Assembly: GCA_945788545.1 (NCBI GenBank)
Contig: CALZMK010000115.1
Location: 1-5,812 of the forward strand
Length of the DNA stretch: 5,812 bases
Origin: an uncultured Prevotella sp.
GTDB lineage: Bacteria; Bacteroidota; Bacteroidia; Bacteroidales; Bacteroidaceae
Direction of reading: 5' to 3'
In this document: positions 1-5,812 of the stretch, one piece after another
Numbering within the stretch: position 1 is the stretch's first letter
Layout: each line of letters opens with the position of its first letter
Program-made: the position numbers and the translations under genes
Notes under the pieces: generated by a model
The model's database searches: none
The model's input: the letters and a program-made list of their open reading frames with translations, nothing else
What the model was told of the DNA's origin: nothing

Positions 1-1151
1 GCCACTCGGTTGTGGGGATTGGCTGTCAATAATGTTGTGAGTACGTCGCGGCAGTTGGCGTTGGTGCGCAATGTGTCGTTCTTTATGGCATATTCCCGTT
101 TGTTGTTTAGTGACATCGAACGCAGTCTTCCGTTGCGGGTAGGACGGTTGGCTTTTGCCCATCGGCTATATGCGAGGGTATTGTCGAGAATGCGCAAGTA
201 TTTCATTGCCGCGGGATAGTCGCCTGCCACGAGATTGGCCTCTGCCAGTCGTTTCACCATTCTAACGTTGCGGTTGTCGGGAGAGAAGACACATGCCAAC
301 AAAGCCTCGCGTTCGGCAAGTGTCATGTCGCCAAGTGCAAAATATAGTTCGCCCACCATCTTTATCTCAACGGGCGTGGATTTCGGACCTATTTCGTATA
401 GAGTGCCGAGATTTACCGGTTTCACTTTGTTGATAACCTCAGGCAGTTGGCGGCGTTGGGCCATTACGAGATAGTAGTAGAAAGCTGCTTCCTTGGTGGG
501 ATTTGGCATTTCCTGTACCTTGGCTAACATCTCGTCGTGTCTGCCGAAATAATACAGGCTCTCTATTTCAAGATATTTCTCTACTGCCATATCGGGCTTT
601 TGCAGTTTGCCGAGATTCGGTTGCCAGAACATCCATATCCCCAATGGCAGACAGATTATTGCCACGATAGCGCCTGCAGTGGTGCTACGAGCGTGTTCTC
701 GAAGTCGTATCCACTTCGGGGTGGTGAGTATTATCAGTGTGAGCAATAATCCCGTGATCGACAAAAACTGTCCCAATCGGTATTCCACGTCAAAGTTGAG
801 TGCGGCTGCGAGAATCATCATGGCAATACCGCCGATGAAAGCCAGTGGGCGCTTGACACTTATCTTGCGCAGCAGGCATGTAAACATAAGTCCTGTGACG
901 GTGATGATGGCTGTGAGTATTGCGGCTCCGGCATAGGTGTAGTAATACAGTTGCGTCAGAAAGTCGCCTGCCATATTGGCTGCCCATGCCTTGCGGTCGA
1001 AGTAGGTGGCAAGGTAGTCGGCCGACATCAGGAACAGTTGGTTTTGTTCCTTATAATAGAACGAGTATTCGTAGGCAAATTGGAAAAAACTCCAAATGGC
1101 CAAAGCAGTTATCAAGACTGCAATATATGGAATGATATTTTTGATCTTCAT
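1..1151 (-). CDS. Partial membrane protein with TPR-like C-terminal part, DUF6057-like (3' end outside window)
   Basis: Reading leftward from the ATG at 1151-1149, the frame stays open for 383 codons to the window edge, so the C-terminus is missing. About five hydrophobic helices are visible: residues 5-27, 73-94, 102-120, 127-144 and 158-176. An acidic/aromatic stretch with FYYKEQNQLFL (31-41) and FLTQLYYYTYAG (64-75) separates the first two. From about residue 185 the protein is soluble and helical, with repeated pairs such as YLEIESLYYFGRHDEMLAKV, MVGELYFALGDMTLAE and LAEANLVAGDYPAAMKYL, which read like TPR units. The visible part ends in LLTANPHNRV. From memory, this layout and these motifs match the Bacteroidota family DUF6057, which has no established function; no database search was possible. 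It is transcribed divergently from the S9 peptidase gene with its own promoter. A housekeeping or envelope role is possible, but nothing in the sequence shows which. Confidence 0.8.
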   Translation of the reverse strand, partial: MKIKNIIPYIAVLITALAIWSFFQFAYEYSFYYKEQNQLFLMSADYLATYFDRKAWAANMAGDFLTQLYYYTYAGAAILTAIITVTGLMFTCLLRKISVKRPLAFIGGIAMMILAAALNFDVEYRLGQFLSITGLLLTLIILTTPKWIRLREHARSTTAGAIVAIICLPLGIWMFWQPNLGKLQKPDMAVEKYLEIESLYYFGRHDEMLAKVQEMPNPTKEAAFYYYLVMAQRRQLPEVINKVKPVNLGTLYEIGPKSTPVEIKMVGELYFALGDMTLAEREALLACVFSPDNRNVRMVKRLAEANLVAGDYPAAMKYLRILDNTLAYSRWAKANRPTRNGRLRSMSLNNKREYAIKNDTLRTNANCRDVLTTLLTANPHNRV

Positions 1152-1174
1152 ACTGTTTGTAGTTATTATCGGGT

Positions 1175-1183
1175 GCAAAAATA
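1175..1183 (-). promoter_or_regulatory. Probable -7 promoter element for the leftward membrane-protein gene
   Basis: On the minus strand this reads TATTTTTGC, a match to the Bacteroidota TAnnTTTGC element. It lies 23 bases upstream of the start codon, giving a very short leader. The nearest TTTG on the same strand (1201-1198) is only 14 bases away, against the usual 19-20, so the -33 part is weak or absent. Confidence 0.5.
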
Positions 1184-1264
1184 CTAAAACTTTTCCACAA
1201 ATATCTATAAATTGCCTGTTTTTTTATGATTTTATTGTCATATAGATTAAAAAGTGTAATTTGA

Positions 1265-1297
1265 TTTGGTCGCTTGGTCAAAATAATGTAACTTTGC
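1265..1297 (+). promoter_or_regulatory. Sigma-ABfr-type promoter of the S9 peptidase gene
   Basis: TTTG at 1265-1268 and TAACTTTGC at 1289-1297 are separated by 20 bases, matching the Bacteroidota -33/-7 consensus. Transcription should start near 1302-1305, giving a leader of about 25 nt that is A/T-rich and lacks a clear Shine-Dalgarno sequence. The hexamer TTGGTC occurs twice in the spacer region (1266-1271 and 1274-1279), 8 bp apart. Confidence 0.75.
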
Positions 1298-1327
1298 AGT
1301 CGTAAGGACATATAAATTATAATAGCA

Positions 1328-3772
1328 ATGAAACTACACAGAAATCTAATGCTTGCCATAATGCCGATGGCATTGGCAGCAACAGTCAACGCCGCCGACT
1401 ATCAGGTGGAGAAGGTGCGACATGCAGGACCGTTTAAAGTTGCCCAACCACTTGTGCTCGACAGTATCGACAACAACCAGACACATTATTCATCAGACAA
1501 TGCAGTCGCCACTCCGCTGTCGCTTGACCTTGCAAAGGAAAAACCATTGGTCGAGCTCTCAGCCCTTCGTCTCGATTCCGCTACTCTCAATGTGGTGAGC
1601 TTCGATGTCATGTCGTCAAGCTATGTCAAGGATTTGAAGGCTGATATCAAGGGAGCCAAGAAGTATAAACTCTATGCTGACGGGGTAGAGCAAGGTGGCT
1701 CGTTCGCCCTGCAACCGGGTTATCACACACTGAGTCTGAAATTTGTGGCCGACAGTGCGGGTTTGTCTGTATCTCTGCCTTCGGATGCGCTGTCAGCCGT
1801 AGATGGTGATAAGCACGCACTAATGTTGGCAGATGTACTTGCCACACGCATTACCAACAAGGCATCGTTATCGCCGTCGGGCAGATGGGCACTCGTTGGT
1901 TGGCGTTGGCTTGACGCCACTAACAAGTCACGCTCTAAGAATCTGCTCATCGACCTTAAGACAGGAATGAAGAGAGTGGTGAGCGACCAACTGTCGTGGA
2001 TGCCATCCTCCGACCGTTATTACTATGTGTCGGAGGAGGGTAGCAAGAAAGTGCTGAAGGCTGTTGACCCTGCCACAGGTGCTGAGACTGTGCTCACTCC
2101 GGATATGCCTACTTATTACTATGCCATATCTCCTACAGAAACCTTCGCGATTATCATGCAATCGCAGGAAGGACCGAAGAAAGAGGACGGAGTGTTCGAG
2201 ATTGTGCATCCCGACGACCGTCAGCCAGGGTGGCGCACGAGATACTCGCTTGCCCGTCTTGACTTTGCCACGGGTATGGTGCAACCGCTCACATATACCT
2301 ATCATCCCGTTTCGATAAGCGACATCACTCCCGACGGCCGACATATCTTGTTCTCGGTTGCCACCGACTCGCTCACCCGTCGTCCAACGACACGACAGAC
2401 ATTCTACGACCTCGACTTGCAGACTATGCAGAGCAAGATGCTTGTTGAGAAGGACGGATTTATTGGCAATGCCATTTATGGAGGTAATGCCGACAAGGTA
2501 TTCTTTGTGGCAAGTACCGAGGCTTTCGACGGTATTGGTAAGCGAGTGCCAGAGGGCGCGACACCAAGTATGTTCGACTATCATCTGTATATGATGGATA
2601 CAGCCAGTCGCAAGGTTACTCCTCTCACCGCCGATGATGCCACAAGTATTGAGGATGTGGTGTATTCGATGGCAGACAAGTGTCTTTATTATACCGCACA
2701 GAATGGTGATAGCGTAAGCCTCTATCGCCTCGACCCCAAGACATTGCGCTCGAAGATGGTGTCTCAACCGCTTGAGGTGCTCAGTGGATTGAGCATTGCC
2801 GCCAAGGGCGGAAATATCATGGTGCATGGTTCGTCGGCTGATGTCCCATACGAGATATACAATATCACGTCTCCGTCATCAAAGCCAAAGGTGGCTCTTG
2901 TGGTTGACCCCAATGCCGACATCAAGGCAACACTGGCTATCAGTGATGTGAAGGCTTGGAGCTTTGAGTCACCGCGTGGCGATCGGGTTACAGGTTTCTA
3001 TAGTATGCCTGTCAATTTCGACCCTTCAAAGAAATATCCCGTAATTGTGCATTACTATGGAGGTTGCTCTCCGACATCACGCCGTTATGGTAATGGTTCG
3101 CATTATCCTATGTTCTATTGGAATGCTCTTGGATATATCGTGTTCAACGTGAATCCATCGGGTGCTTCGGGTTTTGGACAGGAATGGGCATCACGCCATG
3201 TGAACACCATGGGTGAAGGTCCTGCACAGGATATTATCGATGCCACTCGCCAGTTTGTGAAGGATGTTCCGCAGTGTGACGCCGACCATATCGGTTGCGT
3301 GTCAGCCAGCTATGGTGGTTTTATGACCCAGTATATGATGACCAAGGACAATCCGTTTGCCTGTGGCGTGTCGCATGCAGGTATATCCAGCCACACCAGC
3401 TATTGGGGTGAGGGCTATTGGGGTTATTCATATAGTGAGACATCGGCTGCCAACAGTTATCCTTGGACACGCAAGGACCTCTTCGTAGAGCGTTCTCCTC
3501 TTTATAATGCTGATAAGATAAAGAAGCCAATCCTCTTTACTCACGGAACAGCCGACACGAATGTGCCGGTGGGCGAGAGTATTCAGATGTACACCGCACT
3601 CCGCTTGCTCGGTGTCCCAACGGCTTTTGTAGAGGTTGAAGGAGAGAATCATGGTATTATGGATCCGGCAAAACGCATAAAGTGGATTAACTCAATCATG
3701 GCGTGGTTCCAACGTTGGCTCAAGGACGATTCGTCATGGTGGGATGCAATATATACCCCGAAGAAATTATAA
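1328..3772 (+). CDS. Exported S9-family (prolyl oligopeptidase-type) serine peptidase
   Basis: This 814-residue protein is predicted to cleave peptides in the periplasm or at the cell surface. A signal peptide covers residues 1-22 (basic start, hydrophobic core, cleavage after VNA; no lipobox cysteine). Residues about 55-155 look like a beta-rich N-terminal domain. Residues about 165-535 fit the S9 beta-propeller, with repeated strand/turn pieces such as LSPSGRWALVGW and ITPDGRHILFSV. Residues about 545-800 are the alpha/beta-hydrolase domain: HYYGGCSP (oxyanion Tyr576), nucleophile elbow ASYGGF (Ser661), HGTADTNVP (Asp743) and GENH (His775). Order and spacing of the triad are normal for S9. 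The position two before the serine is Ser659, where the family usually has glycine. The double-Glu motif that defines DPP IV specificity was not found, so dipeptidyl activity should not be assumed. The start is supported by the signal peptide and by the promoter just upstream. No type IX secretion C-terminal domain is visible. Confidence 0.93.
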   Translation: MKLHRNLMLAIMPMALAATVNAADYQVEKVRHAGPFKVAQPLVLDSIDNNQTHYSSDNAVATPLSLDLAKEKPLVELSALRLDSATLNVVSFDVMSSSYVKDLKADIKGAKKYKLYADGVEQGGSFALQPGYHTLSLKFVADSAGLSVSLPSDALSAVDGDKHALMLADVLATRITNKASLSPSGRWALVGWRWLDATNKSRSKNLLIDLKTGMKRVVSDQLSWMPSSDRYYYVSEEGSKKVLKAVDPATGAETVLTPDMPTYYYAISPTETFAIIMQSQEGPKKEDGVFEIVHPDDRQPGWRTRYSLARLDFATGMVQPLTYTYHPVSISDITPDGRHILFSVATDSLTRRPTTRQTFYDLDLQTMQSKMLVEKDGFIGNAIYGGNADKVFFVASTEAFDGIGKRVPEGATPSMFDYHLYMMDTASRKVTPLTADDATSIEDVVYSMADKCLYYTAQNGDSVSLYRLDPKTLRSKMVSQPLEVLSGLSIAAKGGNIMVHGSSADVPYEIYNITSPSSKPKVALVVDPNADIKATLAISDVKAWSFESPRGDRVTGFYSMPVNFDPSKKYPVIVHYYGGCSPTSRRYGNGSHYPMFYWNALGYIVFNVNPSGASGFGQEWASRHVNTMGEGPAQDIIDATRQFVKDVPQCDADHIGCVSASYGGFMTQYMMTKDNPFACGVSHAGISSHTSYWGEGYWGYSYSETSAANSYPWTRKDLFVERSPLYNADKIKKPILFTHGTADTNVPVGESIQMYTALRLLGVPTAFVEVEGENHGIMDPAKRIKWINSIMAWFQRWLKDDSSWWDAIYTPKKL

Positions 3773-3775
3773 GCC

Positions 3776-3791
3776 ATTGATTTATATCAAT
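3776..3791 (+). repeat. Small hairpin just after the S9 peptidase stop codon
   Basis: ATTGAT (3776-3781) and ATCAAT (3786-3791) form a perfect 6-bp stem with a 4-base loop, 3 bases after the stop codon. The stem is AT-rich and has no T-run after it, so it is at best a weak 3'-end structure and not a convincing terminator. Confidence 0.35.
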
Positions 3792-3808
3792 AATATTACA
3801 CTTTATAA

Positions 3809-3871
3809 GAAAAACACGACGTAAAACTTGCAATTTGAAAGAATAATGCTTAATTTTGCATCGTGTTTTTC
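3809..3871. repeat. Perfect 11-bp inverted repeat enclosing an orphan promoter
   Basis: GAAAAACACGA (3809-3819) and TCGTGTTTTTC (3861-3871) are exact reverse complements separated by 41 bases. A second short pair, TGCAA (3829-3833) and TTGCA (3856-3860), nests directly inside. The -33 and -7 elements at 3827-3859 lie wholly between the long arms, and the right arm overlaps the predicted transcription start. It could be an operator, a structure in the peptidase mRNA 3' end, or a site where a small RNA made here pairs with the peptidase 3' UTR. Confidence 0.7.
3827..3859 (+). promoter_or_regulatory. Orphan sigma-ABfr-type promoter in the peptidase-GH43 gap
   Basis: CTTG (3827-3830, one mismatch to TTTG) and TAATTTTGC (3851-3859) are separated by 20 bases. 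The same CTTG-N20-TAATTTTGC arrangement occurs in front of the aldolase gene at 5637-5669. Transcription would begin near 3864-3867. No start codon with a usable frame follows before the terminator at 3906-3930, so the promoter seems to serve a short noncoding transcript. Confidence 0.6.
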
Positions 3872-3930
3872 ATAGTATTAGATTTAAAGGTTAACAAAGG
3901 TTTGGGGGTCGCAGCGGCGACCCTTTTTTT
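3865..3930 (+). ncRNA. Candidate small RNA, about 65 nt, unknown family
   Basis: This interval is bounded by a consensus promoter (-7 element ending at 3859) and a strong intrinsic terminator whose T-run ends at 3930. It has no ATG and no coding frame. The 5' end would carry a U-rich segment (GUUUUUC at 3865-3871) complementary to the peptidase mRNA 3' region at 3809-3815. The middle contains AAAGGTT twice (3886-3892 and 3896-3902), 10 bases apart, which would be single-stranded ahead of the GC-rich terminator hairpin. I do not recognise it as a known RNA family. The boundaries are inferred from promoter and terminator position only. The alternative is that the terminator simply ends the peptidase mRNA and the promoter match is fortuitous or weak. 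Confidence 0.45.
3906..3930 (+). terminator. Intrinsic (rho-independent) terminator
   Basis: GGGTCGC (3906-3912) and GCGACCC (3917-3923) form a perfect 7-bp GC-rich stem around the 4-base loop AGCG, followed at once by seven T (3924-3930). It is the first strong terminator after the S9 peptidase stop, 134 bases downstream, and would also end the candidate small RNA starting near 3865. Confidence 0.9.
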
Positions 3931-3943
3931 GTGCGCGTATGAC

Positions 3944-3959
3944 AAATTGCTGTCAATTT
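3944..3959. repeat. Short inverted repeat upstream of the GH43 promoter
   Basis: AAATTG (3944-3949) and CAATTT (3954-3959) are perfect 6-bp inverted arms around CTGT. The site lies about 45 bases upstream of the GH43 -7 element, a position that would suit a regulator-binding site, but the arms are AT-rich and short and could arise by chance. Confidence 0.3.
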
Positions 3960-4004
3960 AGAAAAATTAAGTCATGTGTATATGCATGAAAGAGAAAAAA
4001 TAAC

Positions 4005-4013
4005 TATCTTTGC
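4005..4013 (+). promoter_or_regulatory. -7 promoter element of the GH43 gene
   Basis: TATCTTTGC matches TAnnTTTGC. The predicted start near 4018-4021 gives an A-rich leader of about 35 nt before the ATG at 4055. At the expected -33 position (about 3981-3984) the sequence is TATG, a poor match to TTTG, so basal activity may be weak or depend on an activator. Confidence 0.6.
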
Positions 4014-4054
4014 AGACAAAATCTATAATAACATAATAATAACGATTCCCAACA

Positions 4055-5569
4055 ATGAGAAAAATCAAAACGACTATCGCTGCGGCTATGTTTGCACTTA
4101 CTGCAATGGCCCAAAATGTCAATCCAGTGATTCCCGGATTCCATCCCGACCCCTCGGTATGCAGGGTGGGGGATAAGTTCTATCTTGTCAACTCGTCGTT
4201 TCAGTATTTCCCCGGAGTGCCTATCTTCGAGAGTACCGACATGCAACACTGGACGCAGATTGGCAATGTGCTCGACCGTCAGTCGCAGTTGCCGCTCAAG
4301 GGCGCGTCGTCATGGCTTGGTATATATGCCCCTACTATTAGGTATAATGATGGCGTCTATTATATGATTACGACAAATGTGGGCAATGGAGGTAATTTTA
4401 TGGTTACGGCTTCCGACCCGCGCGGACCTTGGAGCGAACCGATGTGGCTCGAACAGCAAGGAATCGACCCCTCGCTGTATTTTGAGAACGATGTCTGCTA
4501 TATGGTGAGCAATCCCGACAATACGATTATGCTATGTGAAATTGACCCTCGTACGGGTGGTCAACTGACAGAGTCGAAACCGATATGGAGAGGAACGGGA
4601 GGACGATATCCCGAAGGGCCTCATATATATAAAAAGGATGGGTATTACTATCTCCTCATTTCGGAGGGTGGCACTGAGATTGCCCACAAACTGACGATAG
4701 CCCGCAGCAAGAACATATACGGACCCTATGAGGGATGCCCCGACAATCCTATCTTCACACATTGCTGCATGGCAGCACAGACATCACAGATACAAGGTAC
4801 AGGGCATGGTGACTTGGTGCAGGGTGCCGACGGCAAATGGTGGATTTCATTCCTTGCCTTCCGTTTTATAGGAGGTAGTTATCATCATCTCGGCCGTGAG
4901 ACATTCGTATTACCTGTGGAATGGACTAAGGACGGTTGGCCGGTGATAAACGGAGGTCGCCCGGCAGAGGTGACAGGACAATCCTCTGCCATCGCAAACA
5001 GTTGCTCCACCACATTCCTAAACATCGGACCGGAGTTCATTCATATCCAACAGCCAGTGGAGGAGAGATACGAACATGTGGGTACGGCATTGCGACTGCA
5101 TTGCTCGCCATCGTCGCTCACTGCCAACAACCAACCGACATTCATCGGCAGACGTATGCAGAATGATATAATGACTGCAACAACATATATGGACGCCACA
5201 GGATTGCAGGTGGGGGACGAAGCTGGATTCACACTCTATCAAATACACGACGGACACAGTGACATAGTTGTTGGGCGTGAGAAGGACGGACGGTTGTATC
5301 TGACATTGCGTCACACCATCAAGTCGCTTGTGAAGGAAGAGCCGCGTATATACGTGGATAATCCCAAGATGTTCCTGAGAATACAGTCAACCAAACCGGA
5401 ACTTGTCACTTTCCTGGCGGGGGAGACACCGTTTACTATGCAACCGCTTGGCAATATCGACGCACCTCTTCTATCCACCGAGGTGGTGGGTGGATTTACA
5501 GGAGCAATACTCGGTTTGTATGCCACGGGTAAAGGATATGCAGACTTCTTCCATCTCGATTACCGATAA
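4055..5569 (+). CDS. Exported GH43 glycosidase, beta-xylosidase / alpha-L-arabinofuranosidase type
   Basis: The 504-residue protein is predicted to remove xylose or arabinose from hemicellulose oligosaccharides (xylan, arabinoxylan) in the periplasm or outside. A signal peptide spans residues 1-19, with likely cleavage at AMA|Q and no lipobox. Residues about 22-300 form the five-bladed GH43 propeller, starting with NPVIPGFHPDPS. The three GH43 acidic residues are present: Asp32 in HPDPS (general base), Asp138 in GIDPS (pKa modulator) and Glu187 in YPEGPH (general acid). GTGHGD (249-253) supplies the central histidine, His251. Residues about 315-504 resemble the C-terminal concanavalin-like beta-sandwich of xylosidase-type GH43 enzymes (FIGRRMQND, GDEAGFTLYQ). 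Length is close to the usual 500-540, so the gene looks intact. It lies alone: no SusC/SusD, transporter or other glycosidase is in the window. Whether xylosidase or arabinofuranosidase activity dominates cannot be told from sequence. Confidence 0.93.
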   Translation: MRKIKTTIAAAMFALTAMAQNVNPVIPGFHPDPSVCRVGDKFYLVNSSFQYFPGVPIFESTDMQHWTQIGNVLDRQSQLPLKGASSWLGIYAPTIRYNDGVYYMITTNVGNGGNFMVTASDPRGPWSEPMWLEQQGIDPSLYFENDVCYMVSNPDNTIMLCEIDPRTGGQLTESKPIWRGTGGRYPEGPHIYKKDGYYYLLISEGGTEIAHKLTIARSKNIYGPYEGCPDNPIFTHCCMAAQTSQIQGTGHGDLVQGADGKWWISFLAFRFIGGSYHHLGRETFVLPVEWTKDGWPVINGGRPAEVTGQSSAIANSCSTTFLNIGPEFIHIQQPVEERYEHVGTALRLHCSPSSLTANNQPTFIGRRMQNDIMTATTYMDATGLQVGDEAGFTLYQIHDGHSDIVVGREKDGRLYLTLRHTIKSLVKEEPRIYVDNPKMFLRIQSTKPELVTFLAGETPFTMQPLGNIDAPLLSTEVVGGFTGAILGLYATGKGYADFFHLDYR

Positions 5570-5636
5570 TTTTTGTAAAGTCCACATATCAAAACAAACA
5601 AAATTACAACTTTTATTATAAAAAAACGGCAAAATA

Positions 5637-5669
5637 CTTGTGATTGACAAATAAAATGAGTAATTTTGC
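5637..5669 (+). promoter_or_regulatory. Sigma-ABfr-type promoter of the aldolase gene
   Basis: CTTG (5637-5640) and TAATTTTGC (5661-5669) are separated by 20 bases. Transcription should start near 5674-5677, giving a leader of about 46 nt that is very A-rich just before the ATG. GCAAAAT (5629-5635) and ATTTTGC (5663-5669) form a perfect 7-bp inverted repeat whose right arm is the -7 element itself. Confidence 0.75.
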
Positions 5670-5721
5670 GGTCGATAACAGAAACGATTATTTTAGTAAC
5701 ATAAAAAAACATTAAAAGAAA

Positions 5722-5812
5722 ATGGTTAGTTACAAGGAATTGGGTCTCGTGAATACCCGCGAGATGTTTAAGAGAGCAGTAGCCGGTGGCTATGCTATCC
5801 CAGCATTCAACT
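5722..5812 (+). CDS. fba: Class II fructose-bisphosphate aldolase, N-terminal fragment (3' end outside window)
   Basis: Only the first 30 codons are present, and the frame is open to the window edge. The N-terminus begins MVSYKELGLVNTREMF and continues to GGYAIPAFN, the characteristic start of Bacteroidales class II (zinc-dependent) aldolases. In these the AIPAFN strand is the first of the TIM barrel. The enzyme interconverts fructose-1,6-bisphosphate with glyceraldehyde-3-phosphate and dihydroxyacetone phosphate in the cytoplasm. The zinc ligands and catalytic aspartate lie beyond the window and cannot be checked. The ATG at 5722 is supported by family similarity, by the A-rich sequence directly before it, and by the promoter about 55 bases upstream. 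It has its own promoter and is unlikely to be co-transcribed with the GH43 gene by design. No clear terminator separates the two, so some read-through is possible. Confidence 0.85.
   Translation, partial: MVSYKELGLVNTREMFKRAVAGGYAIPAFN

Noticed and set aside
607..936. 109-codon plus-strand open frame
   Set aside because: It is antisense to the membrane-protein gene, whose frame stays open for 383 codons with coherent transmembrane helices. The plus-strand product looks random.
1051..1389. 112-codon minus-strand open frame across the divergent promoter region
   Set aside because: It overlaps the start of both flanking genes and their promoters in a different frame, and its product has no recognisable pattern.
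1928..2827. 299-codon open frame on the minus strand inside the S9 peptidase gene
   Set aside because: It lies wholly antisense to a gene with clear family motifs. Its translation is rich in His, Cys and Arg with no recognisable domain, and no promoter or leader was seen. It is a shadow of the codon bias of the real gene.
1328..3772. Assignment of the S9 peptidase as dipeptidyl peptidase IV
   Set aside because: The catalytic domain fits the broad DPP IV / prolyl oligopeptidase family, but the double-Glu substrate-anchoring motif of true DPP IV was not found in the propeller, so only the family-level call is supported.
3773..4054. Possible CRISPR array, riboswitch or attachment site in the largest intergenic gap
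   Set aside because: No regularly spaced repeats, tRNA-like sequence or recognisable riboswitch core was seen. The structure present is explained by promoters, a terminator and short inverted repeats.
3976..4176. Short plus-strand open frame starting upstream of the GH43 gene
   Set aside because: It begins upstream of the -7 element at 4005-4013 and overlaps the GH43 signal peptide in another frame. The GH43 frame is clearly the coding one.
5573..5609. TTGTAA...TTACAA inverted repeat after the GH43 stop, considered as a terminator
   Set aside because: The 6-bp AT-rich stem has a 25-base loop and only a short T-run later, too weak to call a terminator.

Overview
The window looks like chromosomal DNA from a member of the order Bacteroidales, probably Bacteroides- or Prevotella-like. 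The main evidence is five copies of the Bacteroidota sigma-ABfr -7 element (TAnnTTTGC), four of which sit just upstream of gene starts. The leaders are A-rich and lack strong Shine-Dalgarno sequences. The encoded proteins are types common in gut or oral Bacteroidales. The genus is an inference and cannot be fixed from the sequence.

Layout. Positions 1-1151 hold the 5' part of a leftward gene that runs off the window. It encodes a membrane protein with about five N-terminal transmembrane segments and a helical, TPR-like soluble part, and it resembles the uncharacterised DUF6057 family. A 176-bp divergent intergenic region (1152-1327) carries a promoter for each direction. Positions 1328-3772 encode an exported S9-family serine peptidase (beta-propeller plus alpha/beta hydrolase, triad Ser661/Asp743/His775). 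The 282-bp gap 3773-4054 is the least ordinary stretch. It holds an orphan consensus promoter enclosed by a perfect 11-bp inverted repeat, followed about 65 nt later by a textbook intrinsic terminator with no ORF between. This is a candidate small RNA gene of about 65 nt. Next comes the promoter of the following gene. Positions 4055-5569 encode an exported GH43 glycosidase of the beta-xylosidase / alpha-arabinofuranosidase type, with a C-terminal beta-sandwich domain. After a 152-bp gap with a strong consensus promoter, the first 30 codons of a class II fructose-bisphosphate aldolase begin at 5722 and run off the end.

Each complete gene appears to have its own promoter, so this looks like a row of single-gene transcription units and not an operon. 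The peptidase and the glycosidase are both predicted to act in the periplasm or beyond, on peptides and hemicellulose-derived oligosaccharides respectively. The aldolase is core glycolysis/gluconeogenesis. No SusC/SusD pair, regulator, mobile element, CRISPR array, tRNA or rRNA was seen. No clear new multi-gene system is visible. The best candidate for something undescribed is the putative small RNA at about 3865-3930.
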